This document shows, one piece after another, positions 52,801-64,000 of a DNA stretch of 64,000 nt. This stretch comes from Cacajao melanocephalus (Eukaryota > Chordata > Mammalia > Primates > Pitheciidae), in contig CAUYLG010021646.1 of the NCBI GenBank assembly GCA_963573385.1, positions 1 through 64,000 of the forward strand, in the 5' to 3' direction. A program made the position numbers and the translations under genes. The notes beneath the pieces are model-generated. The model did not search any database and was not told the DNA's origin. It saw only the letters and a list, made by a program, of their open reading frames with translations. The stretch's first letter is position 1; each line of letters starts with the position of its first letter.

Positions 52801-53390
52801 TATGTTTAAAGGAAGACAGCAAAATCCAGATTTATAACACCATAAGAATCATAATCCCTAGCATATAATAAAAAATTATTAGACATATAAAGAAGCAGGG
52901 AAATATGACCTGTGATTAGGAAAAAAATCAATCAATAGAAACAGACCTCGAAATGACAGAAACGAAGTAGCAGGCAGAAACTTTAAAACAGCTATTATAA
53001 ATAGATTTATGATTTAAGAGAAAACATGAACATGATGAGAAAACAAGAAAGAAGCGTCAAAGAAGAACCAAATACTGTTTGTAGAGTTGGAAAATGCAAT
53101 ATCTAAAATTAAAATTTCACTGGTTAGGTTTAAAAGCAGATAATACAATGAAGAAAAGATCACTTAAAATGAAAGCCTAGCTATAAAATCTACCTACCAT
53201 GAAGAACAAAGACAAAAAAGAAATGATGAGGAATAAAGTATCAATGAACTAAGGGACAGTATTTAGTATTCCCAAAGAAGTAACAGAAAACATATTGAAT
53301 GAAGAGAGGTAGATTTCTTTTTCCAAATTTGATTGAAATGATAAACACAAATAGGAAAACATCATCAATGTACAGACAAAGAAGGCAAAC

Positions 53391-53467
53391 TGGCAGGATA
53401 ACTGAGGCCAGGAATTTGAGACTAGCCAGGGCAATACAGTAAGATCCCATCTCTACCAAAAAACACA
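53391..53467 (+). mobile_element. Alu left-monomer-like fragment inside old L1
   Basis: ACTGAGGCCAGGAATTTGAGACTAGCCAGGGC...CAGTAAGATCCCATCTCTACCAAAAAACAC matches the middle of an Alu/FLAM monomer. Both ends are missing. Confidence 0.75.
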
Positions 53468-55969
53468 TGTTTAAAAATGTATAGACAAAGAACATTACAC
53501 CAAAATGCATTACAATTAATGTGCTAGCCCCAGTAATCAAGAGAAAAAATTTAAGCAGACAGAAAAAAAGATAGATCCCAGGCAGCAAATATTAGAATGA
53601 CTGAAAACTTCTCAGTCAAAAATAATGCAAGTCCAAGACAAATAAATAACAGCTTTAAAGTAGTGAGAGGAAAAAAAAAATTCAATCTAAATTTCCATAG
53701 TCAGTGAAATAGCCTTCAAAAATGAAGAGGGGGTCCTTTTTCTGACAAAGAAAAGCTGACAGAACACTTCTCTAACAGACAGCCAACAAAGATAATGACA
53801 AAAGAAGTTCTTCAGACTGAAGAAAAAGAATACTGATAAAAACCGAATCTACATAAAGAAATGAGCAACATTCAAAATAATAAATTTTTAGGTAAGTTAT
53901 AGAAATTTTTTGTTTTCTTATCTTTTAATTTTCTGTAAAAGGTAATTGACTATGTAGAGCAAAAATAATAACAATGCCTGGAGGGACTTACAACATATGT
54001 AGAAGTAAAATGTATGAATGACAAAAATAGCACAAAGGACAGAAGAGGGAATTGAAAATACTCTTATAATATTCATATATATTTAGTGGTAAATTATTGG
54101 TTGAACACAGACTGTGATAAATATATATATTTTTAAATCTTTGAATACTAAAGAAAAAAAATAATGAAGATAGAGTGTTATACTAGAAAATAATAAATCT
54201 AATAGAAAGCAAAAATAAAGGAAATGAAAAAACAGATAGGATAAATAGAAAACAAACAAGATGCTAGAATTAAATGCAACCATATCAGTAATTACCTGGA
54301 ATCGACAAGATTTAAATCCTGATTGTCACAGTGGGTAAAAATGGGTGAGATCCAACTATACGCTATCCACCGAAACACACTTTAAATATACAGAGACAGG
54401 TTAAAAATAAAAGGATATTATAAAGTGATAAATCTTACAACTACCAATTATAAGAAAAAATGGACTGGCTATATTAATATCAGTCAAAGTAGACTTCAGA
54501 ACAAAGAATATTAGCAGAGGTAAAGAGGAATATTTTATTAAGAAAAATATCAAGAAATAATAAATCTCATATGTGTTTACTCCTAAAGACAAAGTTTTAG
54601 AATACATGAAGCAAAACTGATATAACTGAAAGAAATTTAAAAATCCAGTTACAACTGGAGACTTCAGCATTCTTTTTTCCATAACTGATATGCAAAAAAG
54701 ACCGAAAATCACTGAGAATATAGAATCGTCAACCAATTTAACCAGAATGACTTTCATGCGATAACCTATGTAACAACAGCAGAGTAGGCATGCTCTGATG
54801 CACATGAACATGCATCATGAAAGCTCAAACAATGAAAAATAAAACAAGTCCCAACAAATTTAAAAATATTAAAACAATACAGAGCATGCTCTTTGACGAA
54901 AAACATTAAATTTGAAATCAAGGACAAAAATATATCTTGAAATGTCCAAAATATTTATAAAATAAATAATATACTTATTAATATAATCTATGATACATAT
55001 CATGAAGAAATCACAAGGGAAATTAGAAAACGTTTTGAATTGAATGTTACTGAAAATATAATATATCATAATTTGCAGAGTGCAGCCAGAGCCTCACATA
55101 GAGGGAAATGTATAGCTTTAAATATATACATTAGGGAGAAAAACCTAAGGCAATAATCTAAGTTTCCACTTTATGTTGAAAGTGGAAAAATAAATTAAAT
55201 CTAGAATAGGTAGACAGAAAGAAAGAATAAAGTTAATAAAATAAAGAAAAATCTGAAAAACAACAGAAAAAATAATTGAAACAATAAACAGTAAGGTAGA
55301 CTTATCAAAGAGAAAAAGAAGACACAAATTACAAATTTCAAGGGTGAAAGTGGAAACATCACTATACAGCTTTAAAAAGCTAATAAAGACAATGTATTGT
55401 CAATAAATTCAACAACTAAGATGAAATGGACAAAGTTTATAAAAGACAAATAATCAAAACTGGACCCAAAATACCCAATCCCAAATCATATACGTAAAAT
55501 TGAATTTATTCCCAGAGAGGAAACTCCAGGCCCAGATGGCTTCACTGGTAAATCGTAGGAAACATTTCAAGAAGAAAAAAATTTCCAATCTAACACAAAT
55601 GTTTTAAAAAACAGAAAACAACAGAACATCTCCCAACTGTTTTTATGAGGCTAGGCTAAAAGTGAAACCAAAACTAGAAAAGACATTACAAGAAAAGAAT
55701 ACTACAAACTAATTTCTCTCATAAACCTAAATGCAAAAATTTTTAACAAAATATACATAGATCTAGTTCAATAATATATTTACAGGACAACACACCATAA
55801 TCAGGTAGGGTTTAACACAAGAACACAATGCCAGTTTAATATTTAAAAACCCACAAACACAATCCACCATATTTACAATATGAAAGAAGAAAACACCTGA
55901 TCGCCTCAATAAATGCCAGAAAATCATCTGACAAATCTCAACATCCATTCATAATTAAACTCACTCACT

Positions 55970-55974
<5 letters not shown>

Positions 55975-56014
<40 letters not shown>
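55975..56014. repeat. (AC)20 dinucleotide microsatellite
   Basis: A perfect 40-bp AC run preceded by TCACTCACTCACATAC, embedded in old L1 sequence that continues on both sides. Confidence 0.98.
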
Positions 56015-56017
<3 letters not shown>

Positions 56018-56114
56018 CTGTAAGCTAAGAATAGCTATTTCCTTAACCTGACAAAGCAGCTGTAGAAAAAACACAAATACCACATTTAATAGTAGGAGAC
56101 AGATCTTTAGCACT

Positions 56115-56410
56115 TTAAAAAATACTCCCTTTTTTCATGATATAATGCCTTTGCTTAAATTCTTAAGTGCCTCCCAATCATATTTTAGATAAAAACAAAA
56201 TAACCAGGGCATAAAATCCTTTCATTAATAATATGTAAATCTTGATGGATATTTTCAAACATAGCCTCTCTGCTCCGTTATAATCATTCATTAAAATCTT
56301 GTATATTCTTGCTACCTTCTCATCATTTATATTGTTTTCTCTACATAAATTCTCTCAACAACCAATACAAATCCACTATTTCCTTTGAGGCCTAATTAAA
56401 AATGTTGTAG
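56115..56410 (+). mobile_element. L2 fragment (sense), left part
   Basis: TTTGCTTAAATTCTTAAGTGCCTCCCAATC, CAACAACCAATACAAATCC and CTTTGAGGCCTAATTAAAAATG follow L2 order. It resumes at 56906. Confidence 0.65.
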
Positions 56411-56529
56411 TAATATAAATACTTTTCTAAATTTTTAAACATAGTATTTTTAATTTTTGCAGTTATAATTACAAGAGAAATTAGAACATATTTTGAATAT
56501 AAAAATAAAAACAACACAAAATTTGTGGT

Positions 56530-56905
56530 ACACAAGAAAGTAGTATTTAGAAAGAATTTTTATTTAATTACTTATATTATAACCAAATTTCACCAGCAGC
56601 TGGGAAGGGAAATGGGGAAGGGAGGATGAAGAGAAGTTAGTTAAAGGGCACAAAAATATAGTTAGATAAAAGTAGTAAGTTCTAGTATTTGGTAGTACAG
56701 TAGGGAAATTATAGTTAACATTTATTATGTATTTCAAAATAGCTAGAAGAACTGTAATGTTCCCAACACAAAGAAAAGATACATGTTTGAGGTGAAGGAC
56801 ATCCCAACTACACTGATTTGATCAGTACATTGCATACATGTATCAAAACAGCATATGTATCCCGGAAATCTGTACAACAATAATATATATTTAAAAAATT
56901 AGTTT
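56530..56905 (+). mobile_element. Old L1 3' UTR (sense) nested in L2
   Basis: AGCTGGGAAGGGAAATGGGG, AAAAATATAGTTAGATAAAAGTAG, ATTTCAAAATAGCTAGAAGA, GAGGTGAAGGACATCCCAAC and TGTATCAAAACAGCATATGTATCCC-GTACAACAATAATATATATT. Typical L1MA/L1PB-like 3' end. Confidence 0.85.
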
Positions 56906-57012
56906 CTCTAAAAGGTCTTCCGTAACTTATTTTATTCTATAAGAGACTATTCCCTTTTTTTGCTCTCAGGATTTATGAACACATGAGTGGTAGCACATAG
57001 CTTAGTACTAAT
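56906..57012 (+). mobile_element. L2 fragment (sense), right part
   Basis: TCTAAAAGGTCTTCCGTAACTTATT and TGGTAGCACATAGCTTAGTAC continue the L2 interrupted at about 56410. Confidence 0.6.
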
Positions 57013-57049
57013 TCATATTCTCAACTGGTTTCCTTCATGGGGGCCAATA

Positions 57050-57240
57050 TGATGAGGTGGAAAAATTGGTTAATTTGAAATTAAGAGATCCTTGTGCTGA
57101 TACTGGACATTAGGGTAGTCAGTTATTTCTTTAAGCATGATTTCCTTGTGTATAAAATAAAAATGATACCTCATCTATCAAAAGGATTTTTGTGAGGATC
57201 CAAAGCAATTAAGTTTAGATACAAAGCATGGTTTAGGTCT
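57050..57240 (+). mobile_element. MIR-like SINE
   Basis: TTTCTTTAAGCATGATTTCCTTGTGTATAAAATAAAAATGATACC and TTTTTGTGAGGATCCAAAGC follow the MIR core. Confidence 0.65.
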
Positions 57241-57677
57241 ATATGACAATTACAATACATCTTGAATACCTGGTGAAATTATGAAATACTTCAAAAACAA
57301 GAGTCTTGTCTTTATGTCTGTGCAAATTTCATCTTTAGATCCCATTTGGTTTCAGCCATAAATGTGCACAATGAATGTTCATCAAGGGTCCCTTAAAATC
57401 ATGAGATTCTATAATTATAGTAGAAATGAAACTTAGAAAATGTCAAGAATCTTGGAAAAGAAATCTGGATAGATACTGGCTAACTTGTCTAGGACAGCAA
57501 TATATAAATATGTCTCTTGATCACATGGCAACTTTACAGTACAATGTAAAAATAGGGCATAATTCTTTACACTACCTACCAAGTTAAGGAATTGACAAAA
57601 TGAATGGAAGACCAAATTAAATCGTGAAAATACTGAATTACAGCATATTTTAGAGGTAACACCATTTTTATTATTAT
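57241..57677. other. Unassigned intronic sequence
   Basis: Nothing recognised. Confidence 0.4.
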
Positions 57678-57679
57678 CC

Positions 57680-58052
57680 AGTGTCCATTCTCACACTGCT
57701 ATGAAGAAATACCTGAGACTAGGTAATTTATAAAGGGAAGAGGCTTAATTGTCTCACAGTTCCACAAGGCTTGTGAGGCCTCAGGAAACTTACAATCATG
57801 GCAGAAGGTGAAGCAAGCACAAGTCCTTCTTCACATGGCAGCAGGAAGGAGAATGAATGCCAAGCAAAGGGGAAAGCCCCTTATAAAACCATCCGATCTC
57901 ATGAGAACTCACTCACATCACAAGAACAGCATGGAGGAAACTGCCCCCAAGATTCAATTATCTGCATCCGGTCCTGCCCTTGACACGTGGGGATTATTAC
58001 AATTCAAAGTGAGATTTGAGTGGGGACACAGAGCCAAATCAAATCATCTGGT
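57680..58052 (-). mobile_element. THE1/MST-type MaLR solitary LTR (antisense)
   Basis: GTCCATTCTCACACTGCTATG, ACCTGAGACTAGGTAATTTAT, CACAAGGCTTGTGAGGCCTCAGG, AACTTACAATCATGGCAGAAGG, ATCCGATCTCATGAGAACTCAC and ending GAGCCAAATCAAATCATC. An endogenous-retrovirus-like LTR without internal coding sequence. ORFs through it are meaningless. Confidence 0.92.
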
Positions 58053-60462
58053 ATATATGGGTTTTCTGCCAAGCTTTCAGAATCTTGGCTTACGAGGCCC
58101 TTGAAATGATTTGGTGAAGGTAAGAAACTGAATTGGGCATACCGCTTATAATTTAAGAAGAGACTTTTTTCAAAGGTAAAAGATAGTGGAGGAAGTAAAG
58201 AGGGATTAAAAAAGGACAGAAAATGAAAAGAAGAACCAAAAAAGGGCAAGTATCTTATGTATACATGTCTCATTCTACCAGTGAAAAGAAGACCCTCAAA
58301 AACCTTTTCTTTACCTAGTTTTTAGTTTAGACTTTGTCATGCTTTTTCTTTGTGGTTGCTGTTTTGGCAGTGAGGCTGTGCCTTTGTTAGAATAGTAAAG
58401 TTGGATTGGAAAGCCATAGATATGCTCCCTTCTACCTAAAGTCAAGTCAGTCGAGTCCACTAAGAGAACTATGACCACAGAGCCAGTCTATCAGGATGTA
58501 TACACCCAGACACAGGATGGGAAATGAGAATAAGAGAATTCCACCCCATCCCTAGCCCTGGCCCAAGTCTACATATAGAGCAGTAACATTTTTTATATTT
58601 GTTGGTATACTCCCAGAGTCCAGCACAGGGAAAACACACTGTAAAACAAAATTATAAAATTGACAGAATCTTCTAAATATGGACGGGTAGTTTTTTTAAA
58701 TAATGAAACAAAGAAATGTTTATTTTTTCAAAAGGGACTGATATGATCACTTTTAATACCATTAGTGTATCATTAAAAACCAAAGGTGAAATTTTAAAGT
58801 AAAGTTGCATGCTATTTTCTCTTTCTAAAACAATCAAATGTGATTCAAATTCTTCAAATATTATTTGCTACTATGTTAAACAATTTCTATTCAAGTATTT
58901 ACTAAGTTATCTATTATAAGCCTATTTTCTATGTTAGTTGCCATTACCTTAGTGCAGGAACTATTCAGGTTAGCATTTCTCAAAGAGATGGGGAAACCAG
59001 CATCTTGTAGTCATTTTATTGCCATCCCAAATAATTTTACTTCCTACCCATCTTTGTGAAGTCTTTAAACTGACACATTTACTATTTGTACTATCTAAGC
59101 ACTGAGAGAAGAGATAATTAAACTATATGAGATTAACATCATCTCAATCTCATTGCCTTTCCCAAAATAAATTCCCAGAAGCATTTCCAAAGAGAATAAA
59201 CAAATATTTTTTACTACTTAAAAATTTTAATGTAAAAAACCAAAATGGGCAAAATATGAACTGAAGAAAGAAGGACAAAGGTGGAATTAGCAGGAATAAC
59301 CAGCAATTTCAATAATTAAGTGTTAAATGAATTAAAATGACATGAACATACCAAGTTTAAAATGAGCTTGAGTTAATTTTTAAAAGGTTATCTTGTACAC
59401 ATCAGTATGTTGGCAGCAATGAAGTCTGACTATAACAACATTCTGTACCAGAATTTATTCTGTCAACTGAAGGGAAAAAAATTGTCCCCCCAAATACAAA
59501 TATAAATGATGTATTTAGATTCATAGACACTAGATGAATTAAAAAACACTCTTACTGATACATATTTAAATATATGGAAGCACCTCATATTACTATTCAA
59601 ACGTTGTACTACAAATGCATTTGCTAATTTTGTGTACTTTTTTTGTAATTTGTATTATTTATAAAAAAGTGAATACCAAAACAAATTATATACCACAGGA
59701 AAATGTGCCAGCTCAACAGAATCAATTAGTATATTCTGAGGACAAATTTATACAATATGTTATTTTGGATGTGCTTCAAGAAAAATAAAATGAATCACAT
59801 TTCAAAACAGAAATCCTTTTCAATAGTAAATGAGTTCATTTATAATTGTTAAGCTTGTTAGTCAGTTAAGAACAATACTAGTCTCTTTGTAAAAATTTCT
59901 TTATTATGTCAAGATATTCATTGCCTTTCACACAGAAGAGCATTTCTTACACGTTTGGTTGGCACCAAACATTTCAAACCTTAGTTTTAAGAAATGTCAA
60001 AAACTGTACTAAGATCATTTTAAAAGACCCACAAGACATATGAGAGCTCTTAGCAGATTAAAAACAAGGGATATTAGAAGAGTTATGGTAGAAGCTGCTA
60101 TGTGACTGACCAAATGTGAAACAGGAGGAAAAAGGACCCACATTGTAACAGCTGTTAATAAAAGGACAGTGGCGAAGTAAGACATCCAGAGTAGCAGCAG
60201 GGAGTTAATTACGAAAGTAACCTTGTGAGAAAAGAGAAGGAATAGAACTGAGTCAGTATTTCTGGCCCAGTAAAAACCACAGGGAAACGAAGGAATTGGG
60301 GAAAGAGAAGTCAAAAAGTCAAAAGCACAGTGCGGATTTGCTAGAAGGGAAGATGCAAGAAAAAAAAAAACATAAGGGAAAAGCTTATTTTTTCCATAAG
60401 CAAGGATTATGAAAATAGAAATCATAAACCTGAAAACAGCTTTTTCAGTCTTAGTTAAAAGT
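58053..60462. other. Unassigned AT-rich intronic sequence
   Basis: No gene found. The 156-codon hydrophobic minus-strand frame at 60015-60485 runs into the neighbouring Alu and has no recognisable domain. Confidence 0.4.
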
Positions 60463-60606
60463 AGGCACCAGGCACAACGGCTCATGCCTGTATTCCAACA
60501 CTTTGGGAGGTTGAGGCGGGAGGATTGCTTGAGCCCAGGAGTTCAAGACCTGCCTGACCAACATAGTAAGACCTTGTTTCTTCAGAAAAAAAGTAAAAGA
60601 AATTGT
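60463..60606 (+). mobile_element. Free Alu left monomer (FLAM-like)
   Basis: GTAGGCACCAGGCACAACGGC, CACTTTGGGAGGTTGAGGCGG, ACCTGCCTGACCAACATAG, and its own A-rich end CAGAAAAAAAGTAAAAG. Confidence 0.9.
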
Positions 60607-60609
60607 GAG

Positions 60610-62872
<2,263 letters not shown>

Positions 62873-62873
62873 A

Positions 62874-63345
62874 TTTTTTTTTTCAATTTGAAAGCAGTCA
62901 CTTAAGAAACTGATCAGATGACAAAAATACTTATGGGCTACACCTTAGCTCATCCTTCTAACAAGCCTGTTGGCCTGGTCTTCCCTGCTGCCAGCATCTC
63001 CACCTTTTACAAAATGGGTGGTCTTTTTCTTCATTCCAACTTCTGAAGGAGTTAATGTGAAGGGCCGCAGGAAGTTATTTGCTTCTTTGAAGTGCTTTCC
63101 AACTGTATGGATCTCATGAATCAAATCTCCCAGGCAGATGATCCCATATTTACCAACAGATGGAACAATCAAAGTGTTATCTGTCAAGGCAATTAGCATC
63201 TTATTGATTTGGGCACAATCATGCTTGTAGATCAACTCATTTACTGACGTCAGGTTTGGATATCCCCATGCAATATATGGCTCTACAATCTTCGGTATGT
63301 TAACTGAAGCCTTCTTGAACTTAACCAAGGTTCTACAGAAGCAGC
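62874..63345 (-). pseudogene. RPL7 processed pseudogene, 5'-truncated
   Basis: Retrocopy of the mRNA for ribosomal protein L7 (uL30), a 60S subunit protein, on the minus strand. An open frame ending at 62945 carries the family signatures [56 protein letters not shown] and GGDAG-REDQ. That covers about the C-terminal 145 residues of a protein of about 248. It has no introns. After the stop codon comes the RPL7-like 3' untranslated region ending CTTTCAAATTG, then an A11 tail (T-run at 62873-62883 on the plus strand). Homology ends near 63345, so roughly the first 40% of the coding region is missing, which is typical of 5'-truncated L1-mediated retroposition. Many substitutions, for example loss of the conserved KRGYGKINKKR segment (here [11 protein letters not shown]), argue that it is not functional. 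Intronic, in the same orientation as RFX3. Confidence 0.93.
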
Positions 63346-64000
63346 TAGCCAAATCCCATAAGTATTATTTCATTTTTACTATATTCAGTTTTATGAATAT
63401 AAGATAAATCTTATATATATCAAGAGATGTTGGCTTTTCATTTTAGGTACAACGTTTTGTTTTAAATTAATTCTTTTAGGGACTTTTATAGTAAACAGGT
63501 AAAAAAAACTAACAACATAGTGGGCATCTTGGATAAAGCAAAAATTCATGAGGGAGTCTGCAAAAGATTGAATATTAGAAAATACTGCACTGCATATCAT
63601 ACGCTATAAATTATACTCTTCATAAAGACATCAACAAAAGACTTCTACTTTAGAGATTTACATTTCATGCATGAATTAAAACAGAAATAGCTGCTTCATC
63701 ATATCAATTTACTATTCATCTAAATCCCTGAAGAAAAGAAAAAGAATAACGACCATAATAGTCCCCTGCAAGGGTAAAGTTAATTTTTAAGCCAACTGCT
63801 AGTATATCACGTACATTTTAGGAGCATCGCATTTTACTGATCCCTATATTCTGATAACAAAACTTATACATGAACACAGTTTCATAAAGTATTCAACAAC
63901 AAAGAAATAATCCAAGTAAAATGCACTTGCACCCTTTGTGCTCACACTTCCTGCTATTCCACTTCACAGAGATAACGTCTAACCACAGAATGGTACACAC
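63346..64000. other. Unassigned AT-rich intronic sequence
   Basis: Nothing recognised to the end of the window. Confidence 0.4.

Larger units (their letters stand above)
52801..56105 (+). mobile_element. Old L1 (L1M), long degraded 5'-to-central part (sense)
   Basis: CAATAGAAACAGACCTCGAAATGAC, AACTTTAAAACAGCTATTATAAATA, CTGAAAACTTCTCAGTCAAAAATAATGC, AAAATCCAGTTACAACTGGAG, GAGAGGAAACTCCAGGCCCAGATGGCTTCACTGG and CCTTAACCTGACAAAGCAGC are ORF1/ORF2-order L1 landmarks. Many stops and frameshifts. Minus-strand hydrophobic open frames across it are antisense artefacts. Confidence 0.82.

Noticed and set aside
54401..54811. 136-codon minus-strand hydrophobic frame
   Set aside because: Antisense of an A-rich old L1 body.
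60015..60485. 156-codon hydrophobic minus-strand frame with possible membrane segments
   Set aside because: T-rich antisense of AT-rich DNA gives Phe/Leu runs. Its start lies inside a free Alu monomer, and no family is recognised.

Overview
This is a window of primate nuclear DNA, most probably human. Alu SINEs with the dimeric primate structure occur on both strands, together with 5'-truncated L1s, L2, MIR, MLT1/THE1-type LTRs and MER5-type DNA transposon fossils. There is no bacterial or viral gene organisation, no operon, no CRISPR array and no long independent gene.

The one real gene I can support is RFX3, the ciliogenesis and endocrine transcription factor, read on the minus strand. Two consecutive N-terminal coding exons are visible. 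Exon A (48831 down to 48734, 98 bp) encodes the Val/Gln-rich stretch at about residues 40-71. Exon B (33817 down to 33559, 259 bp) encodes about residues 73-158. Codon 72 is split across the 14.9-kb intron between them. Both exons have GTAAGT donors. The DNA-binding-domain exons were not found in the 33.5 kb downstream, and the start-codon exon was not found in the 15 kb upstream. Nearly the whole window is therefore intron of a very large gene.

Layout on the plus strand: 0-1 kb, a two-copy ~400-bp repeat that resembles the reverse complement of an L1 5' end. 1-20 kb, a relatively GC-richer zone with minus-strand Alus, MLT1, MIR, L2, MER5-like and unassigned sequence. 20-33 kb, AT-richer, with two 5'-truncated L1s carrying target-site duplications, an old L1 and plus-strand Alus. 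33.5-49 kb, the two RFX3 exons with L2, MIR, a Tc-like DNA transposon, MER5A, a local duplication and a tRNA-like fossil. 49-57 kb, dense ancient L1 in plus orientation. 57-64 kb, a MaLR LTR, a compound Alu and an RPL7 processed pseudogene at 62.9-63.3 kb.

I did not find an undescribed biological system. The most useful observations are the phase-matched exon pair, the splice-site-like repeats inside exon A, a tRNA-Ile-like fossil, a local duplication that includes unique flank, nested transposon insertions with readable target-site duplications, and a switch of Alu orientation near a base-composition boundary. Repeat-family names come from recall of consensus sequences, not from a database search.
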